Shown here: piece after piece, positions 17,187 to 26,133 of the stretch
Position numbering within the stretch: the first letter of the stretch is position 1
Layout: the number at the start of each line of letters is the position of its first letter
The notes under the pieces: model-generated
Databases searched by the model: none
The model's input: the letters and a program-made list of their open reading frames with translations, nothing else
What the model was told of the DNA's origin: nothing
DNA from: Virgibacillus_R byunsanensis
GTDB lineage: Bacteria > Bacillota > Bacilli > Bacillales > Amphibacillaceae
Assembly (NCBI RefSeq): GCF_042675965.1
Contig: NZ_JBHTKJ010000021.1
Span: forward strand, 107,277-171,276
DNA: 64,000 bases
Direction: 5' to 3'
Translations under genes and position numbers: made by a program

Positions 17187-18299
17187 TTACCCTACATAAT
17201 TTAGAGGTTTTTCATCTTTTATTACTTCATCAATTGTTCCCCCACCTAAACAAACATCTCCATCATAAAAAACAACTGCTTGCCCGGGTGTGATAGCTCG
17301 TTGGGATTCATCAAATTCAACATGAACATTTCCATCTGGCAATGGATGTACTGTAACGCCACTATCTTCTTGGCGGTAGCGGAATTTAGCAGTGCAAGTA
17401 AAAGATTTACTAACCTCTTTGTTATTTATCCAATTTACGTCGGTAGCAACTAGAGCTTCTGAAAATAATTTTTCATTATCAAAGCCTTGCTCCACGTATA
17501 ATACATTGTCTTTTAAATTTTTTCCAACTACAAACCACGGATCACCAGACCCGCCTATTCCCAACCCTTGTCGTTGGCCAAGTGTATAATACATCAATCC
17601 ATCATGGGATCCTTTCACTTCATTAGCCAATGTTGTCATTTTGCCTGGTTGCGCTGGTAAATATTCACTTAGGAATTCTTTAAAGTTCCGCTCTCCAATG
17701 AAGCAGATACCAGTACTATCTTTTTTTGTAGCTGTAACAAGATCATGTTCTTTTGCGATTTCTCTTACTTCTTTTTTATCTAAATGACCTAACGGGAACA
17801 TTACTTTAGCTAAAACGTCTTCTGTCAGTTGGTTCAGAAAATACGTTTGATCTTTGTTATTGTCAATCCCTCTTAACATTTCATAACGTCCATCATCATG
17901 TCTTACTTGTGCATAGTGTCCTGTTGCTAAATAGTCTGCACCTAAAGAGACAGCATGATCTAAAAATGCCTTGAATTTAATTTCTTTATTACACATAACA
18001 TCTGGATTCGGAGTTCTACCGGCTTTATATTCGTCCAAAAAGTAGGTAAACACTTTATCCCAATATTGTTTTTCAAAATTTACTGCATAATAAGGAATAT
18101 CGAGCTGGTTACAAACCCGGACCACATCATCAAAGTCCTCTGTTGCGGTACAAACACCAAACTCATCTGTATCATCCCAGTTTTTCATAAAGATCCCGAC
18201 TACATCATACCCTTGTTCTTTTAAAAGTAGAGCTGCTACAGAAGAATCCACTCCGCCACTCATTCCAACAACAACTCTAATGTTTTCATTTGAATTCAT
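17187..18299 (-). CDS. mnmA: tRNA-specific 2-thiouridylase MnmA
   Basis: A 370-residue enzyme that adenylates and thiolates U34 of tRNA-Lys, -Glu and -Gln. PP-loop GMSGGVDSS is near residue 11. The catalytic Cys residues are in PDVMCNKEIKF (near 103) and STGICFIGERNF (near 200), and the C-terminal barrel begins after YTLGQRQGLGIGG. ATG at 18299 follows GAAGGTGAG, and an in-frame GTG at 18308 would overlap that site. The sulfur donor desulfurase is encoded immediately upstream. Confidence 0.97.
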   Translation of the reverse strand: MNSNENIRVVVGMSGGVDSSVAALLLKEQGYDVVGIFMKNWDDTDEFGVCTATEDFDDVVRVCNQLDIPYYAVNFEKQYWDKVFTYFLDEYKAGRTPNPDVMCNKEIKFKAFLDHAVSLGADYLATGHYAQVRHDDGRYEMLRGIDNNKDQTYFLNQLTEDVLAKVMFPLGHLDKKEVREIAKEHDLVTATKKDSTGICFIGERNFKEFLSEYLPAQPGKMTTLANEVKGSHDGLMYYTLGQRQGLGIGGSGDPWFVVGKNLKDNVLYVEQGFDNEKLFSEALVATDVNWINNKEVSKSFTCTAKFRYRQEDSGVTVHPLPDGNVHVEFDESQRAITPGQAVVFYDGDVCLGGGTIDEVIKDEKPLNYVG

Positions 18300-18316
18300 A
18301 TTTCTCACCTTCTATT

Positions 18317-19459
18317 TTATGAAGTTAATCGCTTAATAATCTTTGTAACCCTTTCGGCCGCTTCTTCAACATTCTCTGTTGTATTATATAGACCAAAGCT
18401 AAATCGAATGGAGTTCGTGGTACACGTATTGTTTTCACCAAACATCGCTGTTAATACATGAGATGGTTCCACTGACCCTGCTGTACATGCACTACCACTA
18501 GATGCAGCAATGCCATCCAAATCAAAATTTGTTAATAGAGTCTCTACATTTGTACCAGGAAAGCTAATATTCACAATAGCCGGAACAGTCTCCTCTAAGT
18601 TACCGTTTATCTCGAACACAATACCTTCATGCTTTAAGACGTCGAGGAATAACTGCTTATACCCCTGATATTCATTATTTCGCTTATCCTTGTATTGAAT
18701 GGCTAATTCTACAGCTTTTTGAAAACCAACCACTCCAGGAACATTTTCTGTACCAGCTCGACGTTTTCGCTCCTGCTCGCCACCATATTGCAGTGCATTT
18801 AATTTCACATTTTCATCAGCAAAAAGAAACCCCATTCCTTTTGGCCCATTAATCTTATGTGAAGAAACGGTAAGTAAGTCTATATTCAAGTCACGAACTT
18901 GAATATCCAATAATCCAAAAGCCTGCACAGCATCTGTATGAAAATAAGCTTGGTGATCCTTTAATACCAATCCTACCTCTTCAATAGGTTGTATGATACC
19001 AGTCTCATTATTAACAAACATGACAGAAACAAGAATTGTATTATCGGTTAAGGCATTTTGTAAATCCTGTATAGAAATCTTCCCGTCTTCGTAAACGGGT
19101 AAATACGTTAATTCAAAACCTTCATGCTCTAAATACTGTGCAGTATGAAGCGTAGCATGATGCTCTTGTTCGGTTATAATAATATGGTTTCCTTTATGTT
19201 TATTTGCCATTGCAGTTCCAATTAGTGCTAGATTATCTGCTTCAGTTCCACCACTGGTAAATATAATTTCTTTTTCATTCGCGTGGATACTTCCGGCCAT
19301 TACACGCCTTGCTTCATCTAAATGCTGGCGGGCTTTTCGACCAAATGAGTGAACACTAGATGGATTACCAAATACTTTCTCAAAAATCGGATACATGGCT
19401 TCAACTACAAGTGGGTCCATTGGTGTAGTTGCTGCATGATCCAAATAAATGTGCTTCAT
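18317..19459 (-). CDS. yrvO: cysteine desulfurase (YrvO type)
   Basis: A 380-residue PLP enzyme that releases sulfur from cysteine as a persulfide for MnmA. The PLP lysine is in VSSHKINGPKG (near 200). The active cysteine is in AASSGSACTAGSVEPSHVL (near 328), and HTDAVQAFG precedes them. It ends 17 bases before mnmA, so transfer of sulfur to MnmA is likely, as shown for B. subtilis YrvO-MnmA. Confidence 0.95.
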   Translation of the reverse strand: MKHIYLDHAATTPMDPLVVEAMYPIFEKVFGNPSSVHSFGRKARQHLDEARRVMAGSIHANEKEIIFTSGGTEADNLALIGTAMANKHKGNHIIITEQEHHATLHTAQYLEHEGFELTYLPVYEDGKISIQDLQNALTDNTILVSVMFVNNETGIIQPIEEVGLVLKDHQAYFHTDAVQAFGLLDIQVRDLNIDLLTVSSHKINGPKGMGFLFADENVKLNALQYGGEQERKRRAGTENVPGVVGFQKAVELAIQYKDKRNNEYQGYKQLFLDVLKHEGIVFEINGNLEETVPAIVNISFPGTNVETLLTNFDLDGIAASSGSACTAGSVEPSHVLTAMFGENNTCTTNSIRFSFGLYNTTENVEEAAERVTKIIKRLTS

Positions 19460-19489
19460 CTTTAGTACCTGTCCTTCCTGTACCGTTTT

Positions 19490-19909
19490 TTAAATATAAA
19501 ACATGTACGCGTCCTGTTGCTGATCATCTTCATGTGTCATTAAGTCTTCTAATGTCGTTGTATCCAACACATCTTTAACCGCATCTCTAATTCGGAGCCA
19601 GAGTGCTTGTTGCGCTGGTTCCTCATCCTCGATTCCTTCAACAGGTGTGATCGGTCCTTCTAGTACCCGAATAATATCACCCGCTTTAATTTCGTTTGCT
19701 TCTTTAGCTAATATATAGCCACCATAAGCTCCACGAATACTCTTTATTAAACCAGCATTCCTAAGCGGCGTAGCAAGTTGTTCCAAATAATGCTCAGAAA
19801 GGTTTTTATTACGTGCTATAGATTTTAATGACATCGGTTTATCACCATAATTTTTTGCAAGTTCAATCATAATAGTTAATCCATAGCGTCCTTTTGTTGA
19901 GATTTTCAT
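19490..19909 (-). CDS. cymR: Rrf2-family cysteine-metabolism repressor CymR
   Basis: A 139-residue winged-helix regulator: MKISTKGRYGLTIMIELA, then SLKSIARNKNLSEHYLEQLATPLRNAGLIKS-type sequence and GAYGGYILA. There are no Cys residues for an iron-sulfur cluster, as in CymR, which represses sulfur genes in complex with CysK. ATG at 19909 follows AGAGGTGTG. It is the first gene of the cymR-yrvO-mnmA set. Confidence 0.93.
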   Translation of the reverse strand: MKISTKGRYGLTIMIELAKNYGDKPMSLKSIARNKNLSEHYLEQLATPLRNAGLIKSIRGAYGGYILAKEANEIKAGDIIRVLEGPITPVEGIEDEEPAQQALWLRIRDAVKDVLDTTTLEDLMTHEDDQQQDAYMFYI

Positions 19910-20063
19910 GTATTTCACACCTCTATATTATAAAAAGATATCTATTCATTAGAATTTAATATTTAATACATGATATTATAGCATGAATAGTATGCTTCTT
20001 GCATTTTCTCGAATTCACTATTAGGCTTTACTATACAATCTATTATTCCAAAGGACGATTAAA

Positions 20064-21347
20064 ATGAAACATAGACCTCTAGCATATCGTATGAGACCAT
20101 CTCATATTAATGAAATTATTGGACAGGAACACCTTGTAGGAGAAGGAAAAATAATCAATCGCATGATTCAAGCAGAGCGCTTAGCATCGATGATCCTATT
20201 TGGCCCACCCGGTACCGGAAAGACATCTATGGCTGTTGCACTAGCCAAAAGTTTAAGTCTCCCTGTAAGGGTTCTAAATGCGGTAGTTGATAAAAAGAAA
20301 GACATGGAAATTGTAGTAGAAGAAGCAAAAATGACTGGACAGGTTGTGCTTGTTTTAGATGAAGTTCATAGACTGGATAAAGCTAAACAAGACTTCTTGC
20401 TACCTCATGTGGAAAGCAATTTACTCACATTAATTGGTTGTACAACAAGTAATCCATATCACTCTATTAATCCAGCGATTAGGAGTAGGTGTCATTTATT
20501 TGAATTACATGCCTTGTCTGTAACAGATGCCAAAATCGCACTTAAACGAGCCATTTATGATGAACAGAACGGCCTGGCCATGTATGTCATTGATATTACG
20601 GATGATGCATTAGAACACTTTGCAATTGCGGCTAATGGTGACCTGAGATCTGCCCTTAACGGCCTGGAACTAGCAGTATCATCAACACCTAAAAATAAAA
20701 ATAATCAAATACTAATTGGAATAGATACTGCTGAGGAATGTATGCAAAAGAAAAGTTTTTCACATGACAAAGATGGTGACGCACATTACGATGTATTATC
20801 GGCATTTCAAAAATCTATTAGAGGAAGTGATGTGAATGCAGCACTCCACTATTTAGGAAGATTAATTGAAGCGGGGGACCTAGAAAGTATTGCTAGAAGA
20901 ATGATTGTTTGTGCTTATGAAGATATTGGACTTGCAAATCCACAAGCTGGGCCTCGTGCAATAGAAGCAGTAAATGCAGCCGAAAGACTAGGTTTTCCGG
21001 AGGCGAGAATTCCATTGGCAGTTGCTATTGTCGAGTTGTGTTTATCACCGAAGTCGAATACCGCCTATAAAGCACTTGATGCAGCTCTAGCAGATATTCG
21101 CAGTGGCAAAAGTGGTGATATACCTGCACATTTAAAAGATTCTCACTATCAAGGAGCTAAAACTATTGGCCGTGGAATTGAATATAAGTACCCACATAAT
21201 TACAATAATAATTGGATTAATCAACAATATCTACCTGATTCTATAAAAAACAAACACTACTATAAGCCTAAGAATACTGGTAAATTTGAGCAAGCTTTAA
21301 AACAAGTTTATGACAAAATACAAGCAGATAAAAATAATGCTAGATAA
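20064..21347 (+). CDS. rarA: replication-associated recombination protein RarA
   Basis: A 427-residue AAA+ ATPase of the RarA/MgsA/WRNIP1 family, acting at stalled replication forks. Walker A is FGPPGTGKTS near residue 47, Walker B LVLDEVHRLDK near 96, sensor GCTTSNPYHSINPAIRSRCH. The C-terminal tetramerisation region ends with YKYPHNYNNNWINQQYLP. It is divergent from cymR. The start follows AAAGGACG. Confidence 0.95.
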   Translation: MKHRPLAYRMRPSHINEIIGQEHLVGEGKIINRMIQAERLASMILFGPPGTGKTSMAVALAKSLSLPVRVLNAVVDKKKDMEIVVEEAKMTGQVVLVLDEVHRLDKAKQDFLLPHVESNLLTLIGCTTSNPYHSINPAIRSRCHLFELHALSVTDAKIALKRAIYDEQNGLAMYVIDITDDALEHFAIAANGDLRSALNGLELAVSSTPKNKNNQILIGIDTAEECMQKKSFSHDKDGDAHYDVLSAFQKSIRGSDVNAALHYLGRLIEAGDLESIARRMIVCAYEDIGLANPQAGPRAIEAVNAAERLGFPEARIPLAVAIVELCLSPKSNTAYKALDAALADIRSGKSGDIPAHLKDSHYQGAKTIGRGIEYKYPHNYNNNWINQQYLPDSIKNKHYYKPKNTGKFEQALKQVYDKIQADKNNAR

Positions 21348-21433
21348 GAAAGGTATAATTCCTTTTTCAAGCGGTCACAATAGATAAAAAGATCTATAAA
21401 ACTGCTGGTAAATGAAAAAGGAGCTGAAATATA

Positions 21434-22105
21434 GTGGTTAAAGTTAGACAAGATGCGTGGTCACATGAAGATGATCTTCTGCTTGCTGAGACAGTATTAC
21501 GTCACGTGAGAGAGGGCAGTACACAATTAAATGCCTTTGATGAAGTTGGTGATAAGTTAAATCGTACATCTGCTGCTTGTGGATTTCGCTGGAATGCTGA
21601 GGTGCGAAGAAAATATGATAATGCTATTGATCTTGCAAAAAGACAACGTAAAGAGAAAAAGCGTGCAATGGCAGTTAAAACCTCAAGGCCAAAACAAACA
21701 GTAATACCGACAGCACAAGTATCACATGATAGTATCGAGGAAAATAGTTCTCTAGTAAATGAAACTGAAAATCAAAATACTCCCATTACCATGGACACGG
21801 TAATTTCTTACTTAAAACAATTTAAAAAAGACTATCATGCTTCTACTCAATCAAAATTATCTTTAGAACAAACCCAAAAAGAAAATACGATGCTACGAGA
21901 GCATGTAAGTGAACTAGAACAAAAGTTAGCTAAAACAGAAGAACAACTTAACAACATCCAAGAGGATTATCAGGTCTTCATGCAAATTATGGACCGAGCT
22001 AGAAAGATGACAGTTCTTGAAGAACAAGGGTCATTAAAATCCCCTGCCTTTCGAATGGATAAAAATGGGAACTTGCAACAACTAGCACCTGGTTCTAATC
22101 AATAA
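21434..22105 (+). CDS. RsfA-family prespore transcription factor
   Basis: A 223-residue protein with an N-terminal Myb/SANT-like domain (QDAWSHEDDLLLAETVLRHV, then FRWNAEVRRKY), a basic linker and a C-terminal coiled coil (about 150-190). This matches B. subtilis RsfA and its paralogue YlbO, regulators of sigma-F and sigma-E genes during sporulation. The start codon is GTG with AAGGAG upstream. Which paralogue it represents cannot be told from the sequence alone. Confidence 0.85.
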   Translation: MVKVRQDAWSHEDDLLLAETVLRHVREGSTQLNAFDEVGDKLNRTSAACGFRWNAEVRRKYDNAIDLAKRQRKEKKRAMAVKTSRPKQTVIPTAQVSHDSIEENSSLVNETENQNTPITMDTVISYLKQFKKDYHASTQSKLSLEQTQKENTMLREHVSELEQKLAKTEEQLNNIQEDYQVFMQIMDRARKMTVLEEQGSLKSPAFRMDKNGNLQQLAPGSNQ

Positions 22106-22146
22106 AGAAAAAACTCTTCCAATAAAAAAAGGAAGAGTTTTTTTGT
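22106..22146. terminator. bidirectional terminator between rsfA and 6S RNA
   Basis: AAAAAACTCTTCC pairs with GGAAGAGTTTTTTT around a short A-rich loop. The T run on each strand lets it end both the plus-strand rsfA transcript and the minus-strand 6S RNA. Confidence 0.88.
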
Positions 22147-22339
22147 TCTATGTATTCTATTAATCCCAATTGTGCCGTCTATTTCTAGTTTTGATCCCGC
22201 TCTCGGCAGGTGGGTGCTCTGTTTTATATTTTGTGCGTCCTCAGATGTAAGGAAAAGAGGCATGCACGCAACATAAAAACGAATCAAGCTCCCAAGTATA
22301 TAGATGTTCGGTCAAAACGATTTTGATAGACGTACACAT
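22147..22339 (-). ncRNA. ssrS: 6S RNA
   Basis: A region of about 190 nt with no reading frame between aspS and rsfA/rarA, the place where B. subtilis carries its 6S-1 RNA. The 5' end GATGTGTACGTCTAT can pair with the 3' end ATAGAATACAT as a closing stem. The interior contains the GGGAGCTTGATT and CACCCACCTGCCGAGAGCGG words I associate with Firmicute 6S RNAs. It ends at a strong terminator. 6S RNA binds RNA polymerase holoenzyme as a promoter mimic. Exact ends are estimates. Confidence 0.75.
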
Positions 22340-22344
22340 CAGGA

Positions 22345-22374
22345 TTAATAGTGTTAATTAAATTTGATTGTAAA
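22345..22374 (-). promoter_or_regulatory. promoter of the 6S RNA
   Basis: TTTACA (22369-22374), an 18-base spacer and TATTAA (22345-22350) on the minus strand, which places the transcript start near 22339. Confidence 0.6.
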
Positions 22375-22468
22375 ATTATATTACCATACAATCGTTTTTT
22401 TTTCAATATTCATTCATGTAAAAAATTCATTACAGATATTACATTTAAGCAACATTTTAGGAATTTTA

Positions 22469-24235
22469 TCATACTTTTTTATTTACATTAATTTCCAATT
22501 CGTCTAGTTGCTGAGAACTTACTTCACTAGGTGCATCGGTTAATAAATCCGATGCTGAAGCTGTTTTTGGAAATAGAATGGTGTCACGTAAATTTGACCT
22601 TCCCGCTAATAACATGATTATACGATCTAATCCAAGAGCAACACCACCATGTGGAGGTGCACCATATTCCAACGCATCCATTAAAAATCCGAATTGATCA
22701 TTTGCTTCCTCTTTTGTAAATCCTAATACATCAAACATTTTCTCTTGTTGCTCACGTTTATGAATACGTAGTGATCCTCCGCCTAACTCATATCCATTTA
22801 AGACTAAATCATATGCATGTGCACGAACGCTTCCTGGGTCTGTATTTAATTTATCCAGATCTTCCTCAACCGGCAATGTAAATGGGTGATGTGCTGCAAA
22901 GTATCTTCCAAGAGATTCATCATACTCCAACAATGGCCAGTCAGTAACCCAAAGAAAGTTATATTGTGATTCATCAATTAAGTTTAACTCTTTACCAAGC
23001 TTTAATCTAAGTGCTCCTAAACTATCATTTACAATAGCTGTCTTATCTGCACCAAATAACAATAAGTCCCCATTACTCGCTTGTGTACGATTCAATAGCC
23101 CTGTTTTCTCTTCTTCTGATATAAACTTAGCAATCGGTCCTTTTAGTTCATCATTTTCAAATTTAAGCCAAGCCAACCCTTTCGCACCATAAATTTTAAC
23201 AAATTCTGTCAGCTTATCTATATCCTTACGAGAAAAATGACCAGCTTGCTCCTTAACGTTCAGGACACATACTTTTCCACCAGCATCAATTGCGCCTTGG
23301 AACACTTGAAAAGAAGAACTTTTTACAACGTCTGATACATTTATTAGTTCCATTGCAAACCTAGTATCTGGTTTATCTGAACCAAAACGCTCCATCGCTT
23401 CCTGATAGCTCATCCGTTTTAATGGTAATGTCATATCAACCTGTTTTACTTCCTTTAATACTTTCTGCATCATTAATTCTGCCATTTTCATAATTTCGTC
23501 ACTAGACATAAATGATGTCTCAATATCAATTTGTGTGAATTCAGGTTGACGGTCTGCCCGTAAATCCTCATCACGGAAACAACGTGCGATTTGATAATAA
23601 CGTTCAAATCCACCCATCATAATTAATTGTTTAAAAAGTTGCGGGGATTGTGGTAATGCATAAAATTCCCCTGGATGAACGCGACTTGGAACCAAATAGT
23701 CTCTGGCTCCCTCTGGTGTACTTTTCGTCAAGATAGGCGTTTCCATTTCCAAAAACTCATTTTCATCTAGAAAGTCACGAACTACCTTAGTTGTTTGATG
23801 ACGCAATTTAAAAGTATCTTGTAGTGAGCTGCGGCGTAAATCCAAATAACGGTATTTTAAACGCAAGTCCTCTGCTACATCCGTTTCATTTTGTAGGAGA
23901 AAAGGTGGATTTTTGGATTTATTTAAAATTTCAATATCTGAAACAAAGACTTCGATCTTACCTGTTTCTATAGAAGGATTTACAGTTGACTCATCACGCT
24001 TTACAACCTTACCCTTTACCTCTATTACATATTCACTTCTAATCATTTCAGCTACCTCTAAAGATTCTTTTGAATGATCTGGATTAAAAACAATTTGAAC
24101 GGTTCCAGATTTATCACGTAAATCAATAAAAATCAAACCACCTAAGTCACGTCGTTTTTGAACCCAACCCTTGAGCAGAATCTCCTGTTCTATATGTGAT
24201 TCACGTAATTTACCAGCAAAAATGCGCTCACCCAT
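22469..24235 (-). CDS. aspS: aspartyl-tRNA synthetase
   Basis: A 588-residue class IIb enzyme of the bacterial type. An N-terminal OB-fold anticodon domain (WVQKRRDLGGLIFIDLRD) precedes motif 1, motif 2 (FRDEDLRADRQPEFTQID) and a GAD insertion. The motif 3 segment is GGVALGLDRIIMLL. It charges tRNA-Asp. The ATG is two bases after the hisS stop, so the pair forms an operon controlled by one T-box. Confidence 0.98.
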   Translation of the reverse strand: MGERIFAGKLRESHIEQEILLKGWVQKRRDLGGLIFIDLRDKSGTVQIVFNPDHSKESLEVAEMIRSEYVIEVKGKVVKRDESTVNPSIETGKIEVFVSDIEILNKSKNPPFLLQNETDVAEDLRLKYRYLDLRRSSLQDTFKLRHQTTKVVRDFLDENEFLEMETPILTKSTPEGARDYLVPSRVHPGEFYALPQSPQLFKQLIMMGGFERYYQIARCFRDEDLRADRQPEFTQIDIETSFMSSDEIMKMAELMMQKVLKEVKQVDMTLPLKRMSYQEAMERFGSDKPDTRFAMELINVSDVVKSSSFQVFQGAIDAGGKVCVLNVKEQAGHFSRKDIDKLTEFVKIYGAKGLAWLKFENDELKGPIAKFISEEEKTGLLNRTQASNGDLLLFGADKTAIVNDSLGALRLKLGKELNLIDESQYNFLWVTDWPLLEYDESLGRYFAAHHPFTLPVEEDLDKLNTDPGSVRAHAYDLVLNGYELGGGSLRIHKREQQEKMFDVLGFTKEEANDQFGFLMDALEYGAPPHGGVALGLDRIIMLLAGRSNLRDTILFPKTASASDLLTDAPSEVSSQQLDELEINVNKKV

Positions 24236-24237
24236 GT

Positions 24238-25518
24238 CTATTTTCCTCCTTGAAGCTTTTCATTCATTTTATTTATTAACTGTGTGATAGGTATTTCCAA
24301 CTGTTCTCCAGTTGTCATATCTTTTACATTTACGATTTCCTTTGTTAATTCATCCTCACCTAGTACGATAACAAATCTGGCTTTTAGCCGATCAGCAGCT
24401 TTAAATTGGGCCTTCATTTTACGATCCAAGTAATCCCTATCTACTTGCACGCCACCTTCACGTAATTCATGAACTAAGCGTACAGCCTGTTTTTCTGCTT
24501 CATCGCCCACAGCAACGAAATAACAATCTAACTCATCATCAATTTCTATTTCTTTTTTCTCCGCTTCTAACGCCATTATTAAACGCTCAAGTCCCATTCC
24601 AAAGCCAATCCCAGGAATATCGGGTCCGCCTAATTCCTCTACTAATCCATTGTATCTGCCACCACCAGCAAGTGTGGTAATTGCTCCAAATCCTTCTGCC
24701 TCACTCATAATTTCAAACGCTGTGTGGTTATAATAATCGAGTCCTCGAACTAAGTTTTTATCCACTTCATATGGGATTTTCATCAAATCCAAATATTCCT
24801 TAACTTGCTCAAAATATTTTTTTGATTCATTATTTAAATAATCCAAAATGGAAGGAGCAGTTTTCATTGATGGATGATCCCTATCTTTTTTACAATCTAA
24901 AATTCGTAAAGGATTTTGTGTAAGCCTGGTTTGACAATCACTGCAAAGTTCATCTTTATGTGGTGAGAAGTGTTCTACCAATGCTTTTCGGTGATTTTCT
25001 CGACTTTCCTGATCTCCTAATGAATTAATGACTAATTTTAATGACCTTAACCCTAATTCTTTGTAACAAGTCATCGCAAGGTCAATTACTTCAGCATCAA
25101 TCGCGGGATTAGCACTTCCCAACACTTCTACACCAAATTGATTTAATTGACGCATTCGTCCTTTTTGCGGCCGTTCATAACGAAACATTTGTGCAAAATA
25201 ATACAATTTAACCGGCTGACTTGGATTACCAAATAATTTATTTTCGACAAATGCCCGAACAACTGAAGCAGTACCTTCAGGACGTAGTGTTAAGCTTCTT
25301 CCACCACGATCCTCAAATGTATACATTTCTTTTTGAACGATATCGGTAGAATCACCAACACTGCGTTGGAATACTTCTGTATGCTCAAATAATGGTGTTC
25401 TAACCTCATCATACCGAAAACGTTCACAGACACCTTTTATATGATTTTCTACATATTGCCATTTCTTTGTATTCGTTGGCAAAAGATCTACTGTACCACG
25501 TGGTGCTTTCATATTCAT
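24238..25518 (-). CDS. hisS: histidyl-tRNA synthetase
   Basis: A 426-residue class IIa enzyme. Motif 1 and motif 2 (LTLRPEGTASVVRAF, then FRYERPQKGRMRQLNQFG) precede the histidine-specific LVRGLDYYNHTAFE and GGGRYNGLVEELGG. The C-terminal domain is the anticodon-binding fold. ATG at 25518 follows TAGGGGG at eight bases. The first gene of hisS-aspS. Confidence 0.98.
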   Translation of the reverse strand: MNMKAPRGTVDLLPTNTKKWQYVENHIKGVCERFRYDEVRTPLFEHTEVFQRSVGDSTDIVQKEMYTFEDRGGRSLTLRPEGTASVVRAFVENKLFGNPSQPVKLYYFAQMFRYERPQKGRMRQLNQFGVEVLGSANPAIDAEVIDLAMTCYKELGLRSLKLVINSLGDQESRENHRKALVEHFSPHKDELCSDCQTRLTQNPLRILDCKKDRDHPSMKTAPSILDYLNNESKKYFEQVKEYLDLMKIPYEVDKNLVRGLDYYNHTAFEIMSEAEGFGAITTLAGGGRYNGLVEELGGPDIPGIGFGMGLERLIMALEAEKKEIEIDDELDCYFVAVGDEAEKQAVRLVHELREGGVQVDRDYLDRKMKAQFKAADRLKARFVIVLGEDELTKEIVNVKDMTTGEQLEIPITQLINKMNEKLQGGK

Positions 25519-25561
25519 CCATAAAACCCCCTAATCATTTAATAATTTAAGTAAAAACATA

Positions 25562-25826
25562 CAAAAAACTCCCGTCCCTATAAAAAAGGGACGAGAGTTT
25601 ACCCGCGTTGCCACCCTAGTTGATACATATGTATCCGCTCTTCACAGTTAACGCCTGCAAAACGTCTATACCTACTATGAATTCGATATAGATCCTAAGG
25701 AATGTCTTTCATTAGACTAGTATGTGAAAATGTTTTCAGCCTATGACATTTTCTCTCTTTACATATAGATACTAATTACTGGTTCCCTCAAAGGTTTTAA
25801 TTATAATAATATTAGTTAGTTGAATG
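25562..25826 (-). promoter_or_regulatory. T-box leader of hisS-aspS
   Basis: The minus-strand T-box word AGGGTGGCAACGCGGG lies at about 25600-25616. The terminator CTCTCGTCCC/GGGACGGGAG plus T run follows at about 25562-25598. The stem I region contains GAAA-GAC-ATT with GAC (Asp) at 25704-25706, in the same context as the GCU of the alaS leader. GAC overlaps CAU, a His codon, by one base. Confidence 0.88.
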
Positions 25827-25832
25827 TCTTAT

Positions 25833-25861
25833 ATATTAATCTTTACACAAATTATTGTCAA
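25833..25861 (-). promoter_or_regulatory. sigma-A promoter of hisS-aspS
   Basis: TTGACA (25856-25861), 17-base spacer and TAATAT (25833-25838) on the minus strand. The -35 box overlaps the stop codon of the small upstream gene. Confidence 0.8.
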
Positions 25862-26031
25862 GCACGATTAATTTTTTTCTTTAACATCTTAACCTCACCT
25901 AAGCTTATCCCGAGTTCTTCAGCGATTTCCATATGATTAGAATGACTTTCTAATTCCATAAATCGGTGAAAATTGATTCCATGAATATCTTTATTGCCAG
26001 TTGAATTCCATTGTTTCTCCTGCATTCGCAT
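25858..26031 (-). CDS. small helix-turn-helix-like protein (YrzK-like position)
   Basis: 57 residues, starting MRMQEKQWNSTGNKDIHGIN and containing HMEIAEELGISLGEVKMLKK, a helix-turn-helix-like segment, before a basic end. GGAGGAAT lies five to eight bases before the ATG at 26031, which supports translation. B. subtilis has a small gene, yrzK, at the same place between hisS and the amidase gene yrvJ, so it is probably the equivalent. Role unknown; a DNA-binding function is inferred only from the motif. Confidence 0.7.
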   Translation of the reverse strand: MRMQEKQWNSTGNKDIHGINFHRFMELESHSNHMEIAEELGISLGEVKMLKKKINRA

Positions 26032-26133
26032 GTAATATTCCTCCTTAATGGTTCTAGCTTTGCCTAAATGAGTAGTTTTTATTAAAATAGTAGTAGCGGA
26101 ATGTATAATTATTTATAGTAGGAGGAAGCTCAT

